The notes under the pieces: generated by a model
The model's database searches: none
Seen by the model: the letters and a program-made list of their open reading frames with translations, nothing else
Told to the model about the DNA's origin: nothing
Shown: positions 1-6,161 of the stretch, in pieces
How positions within the stretch are numbered: the first letter of the stretch is position 1
Layout: each line of letters starts with the position of its first letter
Origin: CAZLCK01 sp964558235
GTDB taxonomy: Bacteria > Actinomycetota > Coriobacteriia > Coriobacteriales > CADBOM01
Length of the DNA stretch: 11,814 nucleotides
Direction: 5' to 3'
Assembly (NCBI GenBank): GCA_964558235.1
Contig: CAZLCK010000044.1
Location: 1-11,814, forward strand
Translations under genes and position numbers: made by a program

Positions 1-134
1 AGACAAAAACAACAAAAATATATGTATAGCTGTGCTAGTAATAGATGCAAACAAATATAGATCAGTCTATAAGTATAACTTTTTGATATTTACTATTTGG
101 CACTAACCGCTTGCCGGTGTCAATCATAGTCGAT

Positions 135-162
135 TTGAAAAATAGTTAACCAGTGTTATAAT
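135..162 (+). promoter_or_regulatory. Extended -10 promoter upstream of the lysC leader
   Basis: A TTGAAA -35 hexamer (135-140) is followed after 16 nt by a perfect TATAAT (157-162). The latter is preceded by TGT, giving an extended -10 element. Transcription should start near 168. This is the best sigma-A-type promoter in the window and lies about 340 nt before the lysC start codon. It therefore drives either a long lysC leader or a separate small RNA that ends at the hairpin before 292. Bases 1-134 are AT-rich and show nothing else I can support. Confidence 0.7.
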
Positions 163-167
163 AGACT

Positions 168-292
168 ACGTCAAATAATTGCATGTCGAAAAAGCTGAAC
201 AGCCTACAGCTAGCAGGCATGCTTCCGGACTTATTCGGATCGGCAAATCTCTCTCCTGGCCTTTAAAGAGAACAGCTGGTCCGAATTTTTTT
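168..292 (+). ncRNA. Structured leader or small RNA before lysC (attenuator candidate)
   Basis: The roughly 125-nt transcript expected from the 135-162 promoter folds well by eye. A first stem pairs 181-187 with 216-222 (7 bp, one G-U) and encloses a smaller stem, 193-197 with 207-211. The RNA ends in a terminator-like hairpin with a T-tract. It could be a premature-termination leader controlling lysC-asd or an independent small RNA. An ATG at 183 opens a 27-codon frame that stops at 264-266, inside the terminator hairpin loop. It has no visible Shine-Dalgarno, two lysine codons and seven leucine codons, so a classic control-codon leader peptide is not convincing. I could not match the conserved boxes of the lysine riboswitch or of a T-box. 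The class is unknown. Confidence 0.4.
233..292 (+). terminator. Intrinsic terminator-like hairpin in the lysC leader
   Basis: Bases 233-241 pair with 278-286 (9 bp, one G-U). A 36-nt loop can form a small inner helix (TCTCT with AGAGA). The 3' arm runs straight into a tract of seven T (286-292). The shape fits a Rho-independent terminator lying between the promoter and lysC. The long loop weakens the call. The 5' arm overlaps a TCCGGA palindrome (224-229) that could compete for pairing. Confidence 0.55.
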
Positions 293-509
293 CCAAGACG
301 TTTTTATACAGGCAACTTCTTAAACTTACCACACACCCCGCAGGGTTGCGCCTTAGGGGTTGTGCGGAGGGGCGAAAGTTGTGTTATCTCAGTATTTACT
401 CACCAAACCGTCTATGAAAGCCCTTTTGCCACACTATTGGCATATAGTTGCTAAGAGTTGGGTATTATTTCCTAGGAATATCGGGAGTTTATTTGAGGAT
501 GGTTTCACG
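293..509 (+). other. Untranslated region before lysC with a GC-rich hairpin
   Basis: No gene is visible between the leader terminator and lysC. The main structure is a long hairpin pairing 329-339 with 356-367 (CCCC with GGGG at the loop end, one bulge, one mismatch), without a T-tract after it. A competing pairing of 349-352 with 371-374 (CGCC with GGCG) is possible, so this stretch may switch between two folds. A 10-bp palindrome, TTCCTAGGAA, lies at 469-478. The frame that is open across this region upstream of lysC begins with TTG at 360 and does not look like an aspartokinase N-terminus. I see no second promoter I trust. Confidence 0.4.
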
Positions 510-1787
510 ATGTCTTTGGTCGTGATGAAATTCGGAGGAACCTCCGTTGCAAATGAAGAACGGATTAAAAGGGCTGCCTCTAGGATCATTGCTCGTAAAG
601 AAGCGGGTGACAAAGTGGTTGCTGTTGTCTCTGCTATGGGCAAGTCCACAGATGATTTTGTGAAGCTAGCACATGCTGTAAATGACAATCCACCAAGTAG
701 AGAGATGGATGTGTTGCTTTCTGCTGGAGAGCAGATTTCTATGGCTGTCTTGGCTATGGCTATCGAAGGCATGGGGTACAATGCCATTTCATTTACCGGT
801 GGACAGGCAGGCATCGTTACAGATGTTTCCTTTTCAAAGGCTAAGATTAGAGAGATTAAGGCAGATAGAATCTTTTACGAGCTGAACAAGGGAAACATCG
901 TTATCGTCGCAGGATTTCAAGGTGTTACACGAGCTGGTGATATAACAACCCTAGGTCGCGGTGGCTCTGATACTACAGCAGTGGCGCTTGCCGCTGCTAT
1001 TGGTGCAGATATGTGTGAGATCTACACAGATGTAGAAGGGGTATACACTGCAGATCCTCGTGTTGCTCCATACGCTAAAAAGATCTCTGAAATTGGATAT
1101 GAGCCAATGCTTGAGCTTGCCGACAACGGCTCTGGAGTTTTGCAGGCTCGTTCAGTTGAATTTGCGAGAAACTTTGGTGTTGTAATTCATTGCCGCTCTG
1201 CATTTAGCGACAATCCAGGCACTATAGTCAAGGAGGTTCCGGACATGGAGTCCGCAGTTATTTCTGGAATTGCCCATGATGATTCTGAAGCAAAGGTAAC
1301 ACTAAGGGATGTGCCTGATCAGCCGGGAATTGCTGCTAAGGTCTTCTCTTCTGTGGCTGAGATTGGTGCAAATGTGGATATGATCGTCCAAAATGTCTCT
1401 GAAAATGGCATGACCGACATGTCATTTACCACTCCTTTGAATGATCTCTCGAAGGTAATGGGCATTTTGGATAGCTTGGTAGAGGATTTAAATGCCAGAA
1501 GCTATCTTATTGACAAGTCGATTGCTAAGATCTCACTTGTTGGCGCTGGAATGAAAACAAATCCTGGAATCGCTGCCAAGATGTTTAATGCCTTAGCAGA
1601 AAACGGAATCAACATTTCTTTGATCTCCACTTCGTCAATTAGAATTTCTGTTGTTATAGATAAGTCTCTAACTCAAGAGGCAGTTCAGTGCTTACATACC
1701 GCCTTTGGACTTGACTCCGAGACTATTTTTGAAGAGACACAACTATCAAGTGAAGAGATCGAACAAAAAGCCGCTAAAGGAAGATAG
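510..1787 (+). CDS. lysC: Aspartate kinase (aspartokinase), alpha subunit
   Basis: It phosphorylates L-aspartate with ATP to 4-phospho-L-aspartate, the first step to lysine, threonine, methionine and diaminopimelate; it acts in the cytosol. The 425-residue protein has the usual family length. The kinase domain covers about residues 3-235, with the KFGGTSV signature (7-13), the TLGRGGSDTTA nucleotide-binding stretch (147-157) and TDVEGVYTADPR (173-184). Two ACT domains follow (about 258-335 and 340-410) and should carry allosteric lysine/threonine inhibition. I place the start at ATG 510, behind GAGG at 495-498; it gives the typical N-terminus, whereas the open frame upstream to 360 does not look like this family. 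asd follows after 11 nt, so the two are an operon. An internal start at 1245 should yield a separate beta subunit, as in Bacillus and Corynebacterium. Confidence 0.97.
   Translation: MSLVVMKFGGTSVANEERIKRAASRIIARKEAGDKVVAVVSAMGKSTDDFVKLAHAVNDNPPSREMDVLLSAGEQISMAVLAMAIEGMGYNAISFTGGQAGIVTDVSFSKAKIREIKADRIFYELNKGNIVIVAGFQGVTRAGDITTLGRGGSDTTAVALAAAIGADMCEIYTDVEGVYTADPRVAPYAKKISEIGYEPMLELADNGSGVLQARSVEFARNFGVVIHCRSAFSDNPGTIVKEVPDMESAVISGIAHDDSEAKVTLRDVPDQPGIAAKVFSSVAEIGANVDMIVQNVSENGMTDMSFTTPLNDLSKVMGILDSLVEDLNARSYLIDKSIAKISLVGAGMKTNPGIAAKMFNALAENGINISLISTSSIRISVVIDKSLTQEAVQCLHTAFGLDSETIFEETQLSSEEIEQKAAKGR
1230..1787 (+). CDS. lysC: Aspartokinase beta subunit from an in-frame internal start
   Basis: A full Shine-Dalgarno AAGGAGG (1230-1236) lies inside lysC, 8 nt before an in-frame ATG at 1245-1247 (residue 246 of the long form). 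Translation from there gives a 180-residue protein beginning MESAVISGIA that holds both ACT domains and no kinase domain. The family precedent is the alpha2-beta2 aspartokinases of Bacillus subtilis and Corynebacterium glutamicum, whose beta subunits start at the equivalent place (Corynebacterium: MEEAV). The beta chain is regulatory: it completes the effector-binding ACT interface. The ATG sits in the 5-nt loop of a small hairpin (1240-1244 with 1250-1254), which may present or restrict it. The feature start is placed at the ribosome binding site; the coding part begins at 1245. Confidence 0.75.
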   Translation, partial: KEVPDMESAVISGIAHDDSEAKVTLRDVPDQPGIAAKVFSSVAEIGANVDMIVQNVSENGMTDMSFTTPLNDLSKVMGILDSLVEDLNARSYLIDKSIAKISLVGAGMKTNPGIAAKMFNALAENGINISLISTSSIRISVVIDKSLTQEAVQCLHTAFGLDSETIFEETQLSSEEIEQKAAKGR

Positions 1788-1798
1788 GAAGTTTATCG

Positions 1799-2824
1799 AT
1801 GTCTTGGACTAAGAAAATGCCTGCTTATCCAGTCGTTGGAGTTTGCGGTGCGACAGGTGCTGTTGGTCGCGAGATGCTTAAAGTTCTTGAGCAAAGGGAT
1901 TTTCCAGCAAGTAAAGTTGTTGCACTGGCAAGTCATAGGAGTGCGGGTAAGAAGCTTCCGTTTAAAGGTGGAGAGCTTGAAGTCCAAGAGATGACTCCAG
2001 AGTCGTTTAGTGGTATTGATATCGCACTCTTTTCTGCGGGAGCTTCTGTTTCTCGCGCTATGAGGCCAGATGTTGTTGAGGCTGGCGCAGTCATGATCGA
2101 CAATTCTTCAGCATTTCGTATGGATGAAGATGTTCCGCTGGTTGTTCCTGAAGTCAATCCAGACGATGCATTTAAGCATAACGGTGTTATTGCAAACCCA
2201 AATTGTTCGACAATTCAGATGGTCGTAGCACTAAAACCTCTCTATGATCTTTCTAGGATTAAGCGTGTAGTTGTATCAACATATCAAGCCGCTTCTGGCG
2301 CTGGTGCTGCTGCTATGGAAGAACTCTACGCTCAGTCTCGTGAGTTTTTGGATGGCGAGGAGCTTCATATCAACGCCTTTGCTCATAGAATTGCATTTAA
2401 TTGCATTCCGCATATCGATATCTTTTTCGAGGACGGTTCTACAAAAGAAGAGTGGAAGATGGTCGTTGAGACCAAGAAGATCATGGGGGATCCCTCCATT
2501 GAAGTTGCGCCAACTTGCGTGCGTGTACCGGTGCTTCGTTGTCATGCTGAGTCTATCAATATTGAGTTTGAAGATGAGGTCAGTATTGAAGATGCAAGAA
2601 GGGCTTTGGAAAACGCACCTGGAATTACTGTTATGGATGATCCGTCGCAAAACTTGTATCCAATGCCCGGATTTTTGGCCGAAACCGATGACACTTATGT
2701 TGGTCGTTTAAGAAAAGATCCAACTGTTGAGCATGGCTTGGCAATGTGGGTTGTTGCTGATCAGATTCGCAAAGGTGCAGCGCTAAATGCTGTCCAAATT
2801 GCTGAGATGCTTATCCAAAAGTAG
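1799..2824 (+). CDS. asd: Aspartate-semialdehyde dehydrogenase
   Basis: It reduces 4-phospho-L-aspartate with NADPH to L-aspartate 4-semialdehyde, the step directly after aspartokinase, in the cytosol. The 341-residue product is of normal length. An N-terminal Rossmann segment VVGVCGATGAVGREM (residues 12-26) binds NADP. The catalytic cysteine is Cys136 in NPNCSTIQ, Gln163 lies in TYQAASGAG, and the active-site histidine is His249 in RVPVLRCHAES. The start at ATG 1799 has AGGAAG (1786-1791) overlapping the lysC stop, 7 nt upstream; ATG 1817 (MPAYPVVGV) is a possible alternative but lacks a comparable site. It is the second gene of the lysC-asd operon, and a terminator follows at 2839-2881. 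Confidence 0.97.
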   Translation: MSWTKKMPAYPVVGVCGATGAVGREMLKVLEQRDFPASKVVALASHRSAGKKLPFKGGELEVQEMTPESFSGIDIALFSAGASVSRAMRPDVVEAGAVMIDNSSAFRMDEDVPLVVPEVNPDDAFKHNGVIANPNCSTIQMVVALKPLYDLSRIKRVVVSTYQAASGAGAAAMEELYAQSREFLDGEELHINAFAHRIAFNCIPHIDIFFEDGSTKEEWKMVVETKKIMGDPSIEVAPTCVRVPVLRCHAESINIEFEDEVSIEDARRALENAPGITVMDDPSQNLYPMPGFLAETDDTYVGRLRKDPTVEHGLAMWVVADQIRKGAALNAVQIAEMLIQK

Positions 2825-2838
2825 AGTGACGATACAAA

Positions 2839-2881
2839 TAAGGGGCATTAGATACTAGCCAATGCCCTTATATTTTCTTTT
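2839..2881 (+). terminator. Rho-independent terminator after asd
   Basis: TAAGGGGCATT (2839-2849) pairs with AATGCCCTTA (2861-2870): 10 bp with one bulged G and an 11-nt loop, followed by a T-rich tail (2871-2881). It closes the lysC-asd operon. Read from the other strand the tail is only moderately T-rich, so it may also serve weakly for the convergent acyl-CoA synthetase gene. Confidence 0.8.
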
Positions 2882-2962
2882 AAAAGCTCGTTTACAAATC
2901 AACCTTTAAAATCGCCTTCATAAGCTTAAGGTTTTCGATATTTTTGTCAGCCTTAATAATTC

Positions 2963-4726
2963 TTACTGTTGTGAACTTTTAGATATATCAGCTTCTCTAA
3001 TTGCGCTTCTTCGGATCTTTCCATTAACAGTTTTTGGAAGCTCATCTAGATAAGAGATGATCCTAGGATATTTGTAAGGTGCTGTCTGCTTTTTACACCA
3101 GGTCTGAAGCTCCTTTGTCAACTCATCAGATGGCTCAAAACCCTTTGCAAGAACAATCGTAGCCTTTACGCTCATGCCTCTGATTGGGTCTGGAACACCT
3201 GTGATTGCGCACTCGGCAACGGCGTCATGTTCTAGCAAAACGCTTTCGATTTCAAATGGGCCAATCCTATAACCGCTAGATTTGATAACGTCGTCATTGC
3301 GGCCAACGTACCAAAGATAACCGTCCTCATCTTTCCAGGCAGTGTCTCCAGTGTGATACCATCCGTCATGTTTTGCAGCAGCTGTGCGTTCTGGATCCTT
3401 GTAGTACTCCATCAAGATACCTGGAACTCCAGACCAACCATCGTAGTCTTTTAGCTCGATGCAGATCTCACCGGTTGCGCCCGGTGCACATTCTTTATCA
3501 TCCTCATCCAAAATAGCAACATGATAAAGTGGGCTTGGCTTTCCCATCGATCCTGGCTTAGGCTGCATATTGGTGATATTGGCAACGGTAAGAGGTGTTT
3601 CTGTCTGTCCAAATCCCTCAAAGATTGTAAGACCGGTATGTTCTTTCCAAGCAACAAATAGATCTGGATTTAGAGCCTCACCAGCAGTTGTTGAGTAGAC
3701 GAGACTTGAAAGATCATAAGCATCAACATCTTCAAGCATCATCATTCGATACATCGTTGGAGGGCAGCATAGAGTTGTGATTTTGTAATCTTGGATGAGT
3801 TGCAATATTTGAGCCGCATCAAAACGATCAAAATCATAGGTCATAATGCATGCTTCCATAAGCCATTGGCCATATAATTTGCCCCAAACAGCTTTACCCC
3901 ATCCTGTATCAGCGATTGTGAAATGGATTCCACCATCACTAACAACGTTATGCCAATGCTTGGCCGTTAAGATATGAGCAAGAGGATAAGATCCATCGAG
4001 CAAAACCATCTTTGGTTGTCCGCTAGTTCCCGATGAAAAATACATCAAGAATGGGTCGGTAGCCATAGTGTGAACTCTTTCAAAATCTTCGGATGCCTGC
4101 CTGACCTCGGTATTAAAGTCGATCCAACCCTTGCGAATTGCGCTAGCGGCACAGATTTTTTCTGGACCGCTTAGAGCTGAGCCAAGCGTTGGGTCATCAG
4201 CGGAATCGATTAACCCTCCACCACCGCCATTAACGATGAATAGCTTTTCAATAGAAGGGCATTTAGGAACTGTATTATCAACAACATCAGGGATAAATCC
4301 GCAATTTGTGCAGATGATATGTGTGACTTCGGCGCTCTTGATTCGATACTCTAAGTCGTGTTCTTTAAGCATAAAAGTTGCAGGGATCATAATAGCGCCA
4401 AGCTTATGAAGCGCTAGGGCAGTAAACCAGAACTGGTAGTGTCTGCGCAAGATCACTAAAACCATGCTGCCTTTGCCAACGCCGTGTGCTTTAAGAACAT
4501 TGGCGGTCTTGTCTGACCACTTCTTCATATCTCCAAAAGAAAATGTGTGCTCTTCGCCCTCTGGATTACACCACACCATTGCGGGACGATCTGGCTCAGC
4601 AGAAGCAATATCATCAACGCAGTCGTAAGCGAAGTTGAAATCTTTTGGGATGTTAAGATCTAGAGTCTCTAAAACTCCGTTGCCATTAAAAGTCTCTTTA
4701 AGATATCTCTCGTTTATATTTCGCAT
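2963..4726 (-). CDS. AMP-forming acyl-CoA synthetase (MACS type)
   Basis: An ANL-superfamily enzyme that activates a carboxylic acid with ATP to an acyl-adenylate and transfers it to CoA in the cytosol; acetate, another short- or medium-chain acid or an aromatic acid are all possible. The 587-residue protein shows the P-loop YFSSGTSGQPK (229-239), the A5 motif GFGQTETP (371-378), the HTGD aspartate (Asp461), the hinge region around GRNDDVIKSSGYRIGP (475-490), and the A10 lysine (Lys570) in LPKTVNGKIRR. Overall layout is that of the medium-chain acyl-CoA synthetases. I chose ATG 4726 because GGGAG stands 6 nt upstream; the 17 extra codons to 4777 lack such a site. An HTH-cupin regulator gene lies 120 nt upstream on the same strand, probably co-transcribed. 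Substrate cannot be read from sequence. Confidence 0.93.
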   Translation of the reverse strand: MRNINERYLKETFNGNGVLETLDLNIPKDFNFAYDCVDDIASAEPDRPAMVWCNPEGEEHTFSFGDMKKWSDKTANVLKAHGVGKGSMVLVILRRHYQFWFTALALHKLGAIMIPATFMLKEHDLEYRIKSAEVTHIICTNCGFIPDVVDNTVPKCPSIEKLFIVNGGGGGLIDSADDPTLGSALSGPEKICAASAIRKGWIDFNTEVRQASEDFERVHTMATDPFLMYFSSGTSGQPKMVLLDGSYPLAHILTAKHWHNVVSDGGIHFTIADTGWGKAVWGKLYGQWLMEACIMTYDFDRFDAAQILQLIQDYKITTLCCPPTMYRMMMLEDVDAYDLSSLVYSTTAGEALNPDLFVAWKEHTGLTIFEGFGQTETPLTVANITNMQPKPGSMGKPSPLYHVAILDEDDKECAPGATGEICIELKDYDGWSGVPGILMEYYKDPERTAAAKHDGWYHTGDTAWKDEDGYLWYVGRNDDVIKSSGYRIGPFEIESVLLEHDAVAECAITGVPDPIRGMSVKATIVLAKGFEPSDELTKELQTWCKKQTAPYKYPRIISYLDELPKTVNGKIRRSAIREADISKSSQQ

Positions 4727-4846
4727 TTGATACTCCCGATATAACAAATTTACCCACAGCAAAGCCATAAGGCTCATAGTTTTAGCCTTTAATCCGCCAT
4801 AATTTGGTTGCGGGGGAAGTCTGTTGCGGCTCTCCTAATCTAGGAA
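4727..4846 (-). other. Spacer between regulator and acyl-CoA synthetase genes
   Basis: This 120-nt spacer contains no convincing promoter before the synthetase ribosome binding site. A short hairpin, TCCTA with TAGGA around a 3-nt loop (4833-4845), lies directly after the regulator stop codon and lacks a T-tract, so it does not look like an efficient terminator. Read-through from the regulator gene into the synthetase gene is the simplest reading. Confidence 0.4.
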
Positions 4847-5443
4847 TCAGAAATCCCCTTTGGAAATTTCGTCATCTGGAGAATGAATAACAATTGCGAG
4901 AAATACGCATGGCTCGCCATCTGTGGCGATCATTCCATGTCCACGGCCAGAATCGTAAAGTAAGGCATCTCCAGGGCCTAGAATCTCGATATGATCTTCG
5001 TAGGCAAACTTCATCTTACCGCTAAGAATATAGTCGAATTCTTGACCAGCATGTTTTGAGAGGTGTATGGGCGCATCTTGCTCTTCTGGCAAATATGGAG
5101 CGGTGACAACGAATGGCTCACATAATTTGCCATTAAAGTTAGGTGCAATATGTAGATACTCAAAGCCAGCACGGCGTTTGATAGATAGACCATCACCATT
5201 TCTAATTAACGAATAGCCTTTTAGATGTGGATTTTCTCCAGTTAAGAGCTCGATTACATCAACGCCAAGCTTTTCAGCGCATTTATATAAAAAAGTAAAG
5301 CTCAAGTCTTTTTCACCAGACTCCTGTGCGAGATATTCCTCAACACTTCTGCCAGTAGCTTCGGCCATATCTTGAGCGCTAAGTTCTAGATCCTCCCTGA
5401 GGGAGCGGATCCTATTTGCTATTTCGGATATATTTGGATCCAT
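4847..5443 (-). CDS. XRE-family transcriptional regulator with C-terminal cupin domain
   Basis: A 198-residue cytosolic DNA-binding protein. Residues about 6-66 form a lambda-repressor-like helix-turn-helix (RIRSLREDLELSAQDMAEATG). Residues about 108-186 form a small beta-barrel cupin, with HAGQEFDYILSG (131-142) and the second motif PGDALLYDSGRGHG (157-170); His131, Glu135 and His169 are plausible metal or ligand contacts. Such proteins usually sense a small molecule through the cupin and control a neighbouring operon. The adjacent acyl-CoA synthetase on the same strand is the obvious target, and the acid or its CoA ester a possible ligand; that is inference. The start at ATG 5443 follows a GAAAGAG/GAGTGAG purine stretch; an in-frame start at 5476 would add 11 residues. 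Confidence 0.9.
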   Translation of the reverse strand: MDPNISEIANRIRSLREDLELSAQDMAEATGRSVEEYLAQESGEKDLSFTFLYKCAEKLGVDVIELLTGENPHLKGYSLIRNGDGLSIKRRAGFEYLHIAPNFNGKLCEPFVVTAPYLPEEQDAPIHLSKHAGQEFDYILSGKMKFAYEDHIEILGPGDALLYDSGRGHGMIATDGEPCVFLAIVIHSPDDEISKGDF

Positions 5444-5472
5444 GTTACTCACTCTTTCTTTCAAAAACCTTG

Positions 5473-5500
5473 CCATTTAGAAGTCCCATAGCCTAAATGG
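5473..5500. promoter_or_regulatory. Inverted repeat, candidate operator upstream of the HTH-cupin gene
   Basis: CCATTTAG (5473-5480) and CTAAATGG (5493-5500) form a perfect 8-bp inverted repeat with a 12-nt spacer, so the half-site centres are 20 bp apart, about two helical turns. It lies 30 nt before the regulator start, in the region shared with the divergent transporter gene. Spacing and position suit a dimeric repressor, most simply the HTH-cupin protein itself. An RNA hairpin in the regulator's leader is the alternative. Confidence 0.4.
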
Positions 5501-5519
5501 AGGTATAAGGCGTGTAGCA

Positions 5520-5531
5520 ATTGTATACAAT
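5520..5531. promoter_or_regulatory. Perfect 12-bp palindrome in the divergent intergenic region
   Basis: ATTGTATACAAT is a perfect 12-bp palindrome midway between the HTH-cupin gene and the QueT-like gene. On the minus strand its TACAAT half could also be a -10 element, with a weak TTTAGA 16 nt upstream, for the regulator gene. It could be an operator for a dimeric repressor. Neither role is proven by sequence. Confidence 0.35.
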
Positions 5532-5576
5532 ACGACGATACTCTAAAGATTGTTTGTTGGTAGAAGGGGTTATAGC

Positions 5577-6161
5577 ATGGACAAAAAGACTAATCGGGCA
5601 ACTTATGTTGCACAAGCCGGAATGGTCGCAGCGCTCTATGCTGCAACTACCTTAGTGACCATGTTTTTTCTTCAAGGACTTTCTTGGGGGTTAGTCCAAC
5701 TTAGAATCTCCGAGGCTTTAATGGCTTTTGCATTGATGAGCCGTGCTGCTATTCCAGGACTTGGAATTGGATGTGCTCTTGCAAATCTCATCGCCATCGC
5801 GCTAGCTGGAACTGGAGCTTTGGGCCTTTTGGATGTTGTATTTGGAACCATAGCCACTCTTTTAGGCGCAATGTGGTGTTGGAAGTTTAGAGAGAGGCCA
5901 CTTTTGGCTCTTCTTGGTCCAGTGCTTTCTAATGCTTTGATTGTTCCAATATATCTGCCTTTTATTATGACCGCAGCGGGAGCTTATACACTTCCATTTA
6001 CTGAAATTGTTATAACAGGGGCATATCCAATCTTGTATCTGGTTGGAGTTTTGGGAATCGGAATTGGCCAGACGATTTCTATCTATGTCATTGGCTATCC
6101 GCTATACAAACTTTTGAAAAAATCAGGAGTCTTTTCGAACAATTCGTTAGCTTCACATTAG
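5577..6161 (+). CDS. queT: QueT-family queuosine precursor transporter (ECF S component)
   Basis: A membrane protein of 194 residues with about six hydrophobic segments (roughly 11-33, 46-62, 64-80, 86-103, 110-132 and 152-176). It matches the QueT family in its diagnostic stretches: VQLRISEAL (40-48), AIPGL..GC.LANL (58-71) and GLLDVVFGTIATLL (83-96). QueT proteins are substrate-binding S components of energy-coupling factor transporters. They import a precursor such as preQ1 or queuine for the tRNA-modified base queuosine, and share an EcfT/EcfA module encoded elsewhere. I use ATG 5577, with AAGGGG (5564-5569) 7 nt upstream; a TTG at 5550 would add nine residues. It is a single gene, divergent from the HTH-cupin regulator. 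I found no recognisable preQ1 riboswitch in the short leader and no strong terminator after it. Confidence 0.88.
   Translation: MDKKTNRATYVAQAGMVAALYAATTLVTMFFLQGLSWGLVQLRISEALMAFALMSRAAIPGLGIGCALANLIAIALAGTGALGLLDVVFGTIATLLGAMWCWKFRERPLLALLGPVLSNALIVPIYLPFIMTAAGAYTLPFTEIVITGAYPILYLVGVLGIGIGQTISIYVIGYPLYKLLKKSGVFSNNSLASH

Noticed and set aside
179..454. 91-codon open frame (TTG start) across the lysC leader
   Set aside because: It has no ribosome binding site, an unlike-protein composition, and runs through a terminator hairpin and other RNA structure. I regard it as chance.
168..509. Lysine riboswitch or T-box before lysC
   Set aside because: Expected for this gene, but I could not find the conserved lysine-aptamer boxes or the T-box sequence around TGGNACCGCG. 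A covariance-model search would settle it.
4750..4758. DnaA-box-like TTACCCACA
   Set aside because: A single copy, one mismatch from consensus, between two ordinary genes; no cluster or AT-rich unwinding element suggests an origin.
5501..5576. preQ1 riboswitch before the QueT-like gene
   Set aside because: The leader is short and lacks the preQ1-I core and the preQ1-II pairing pattern; the only clear symmetric element is a DNA-like palindrome.
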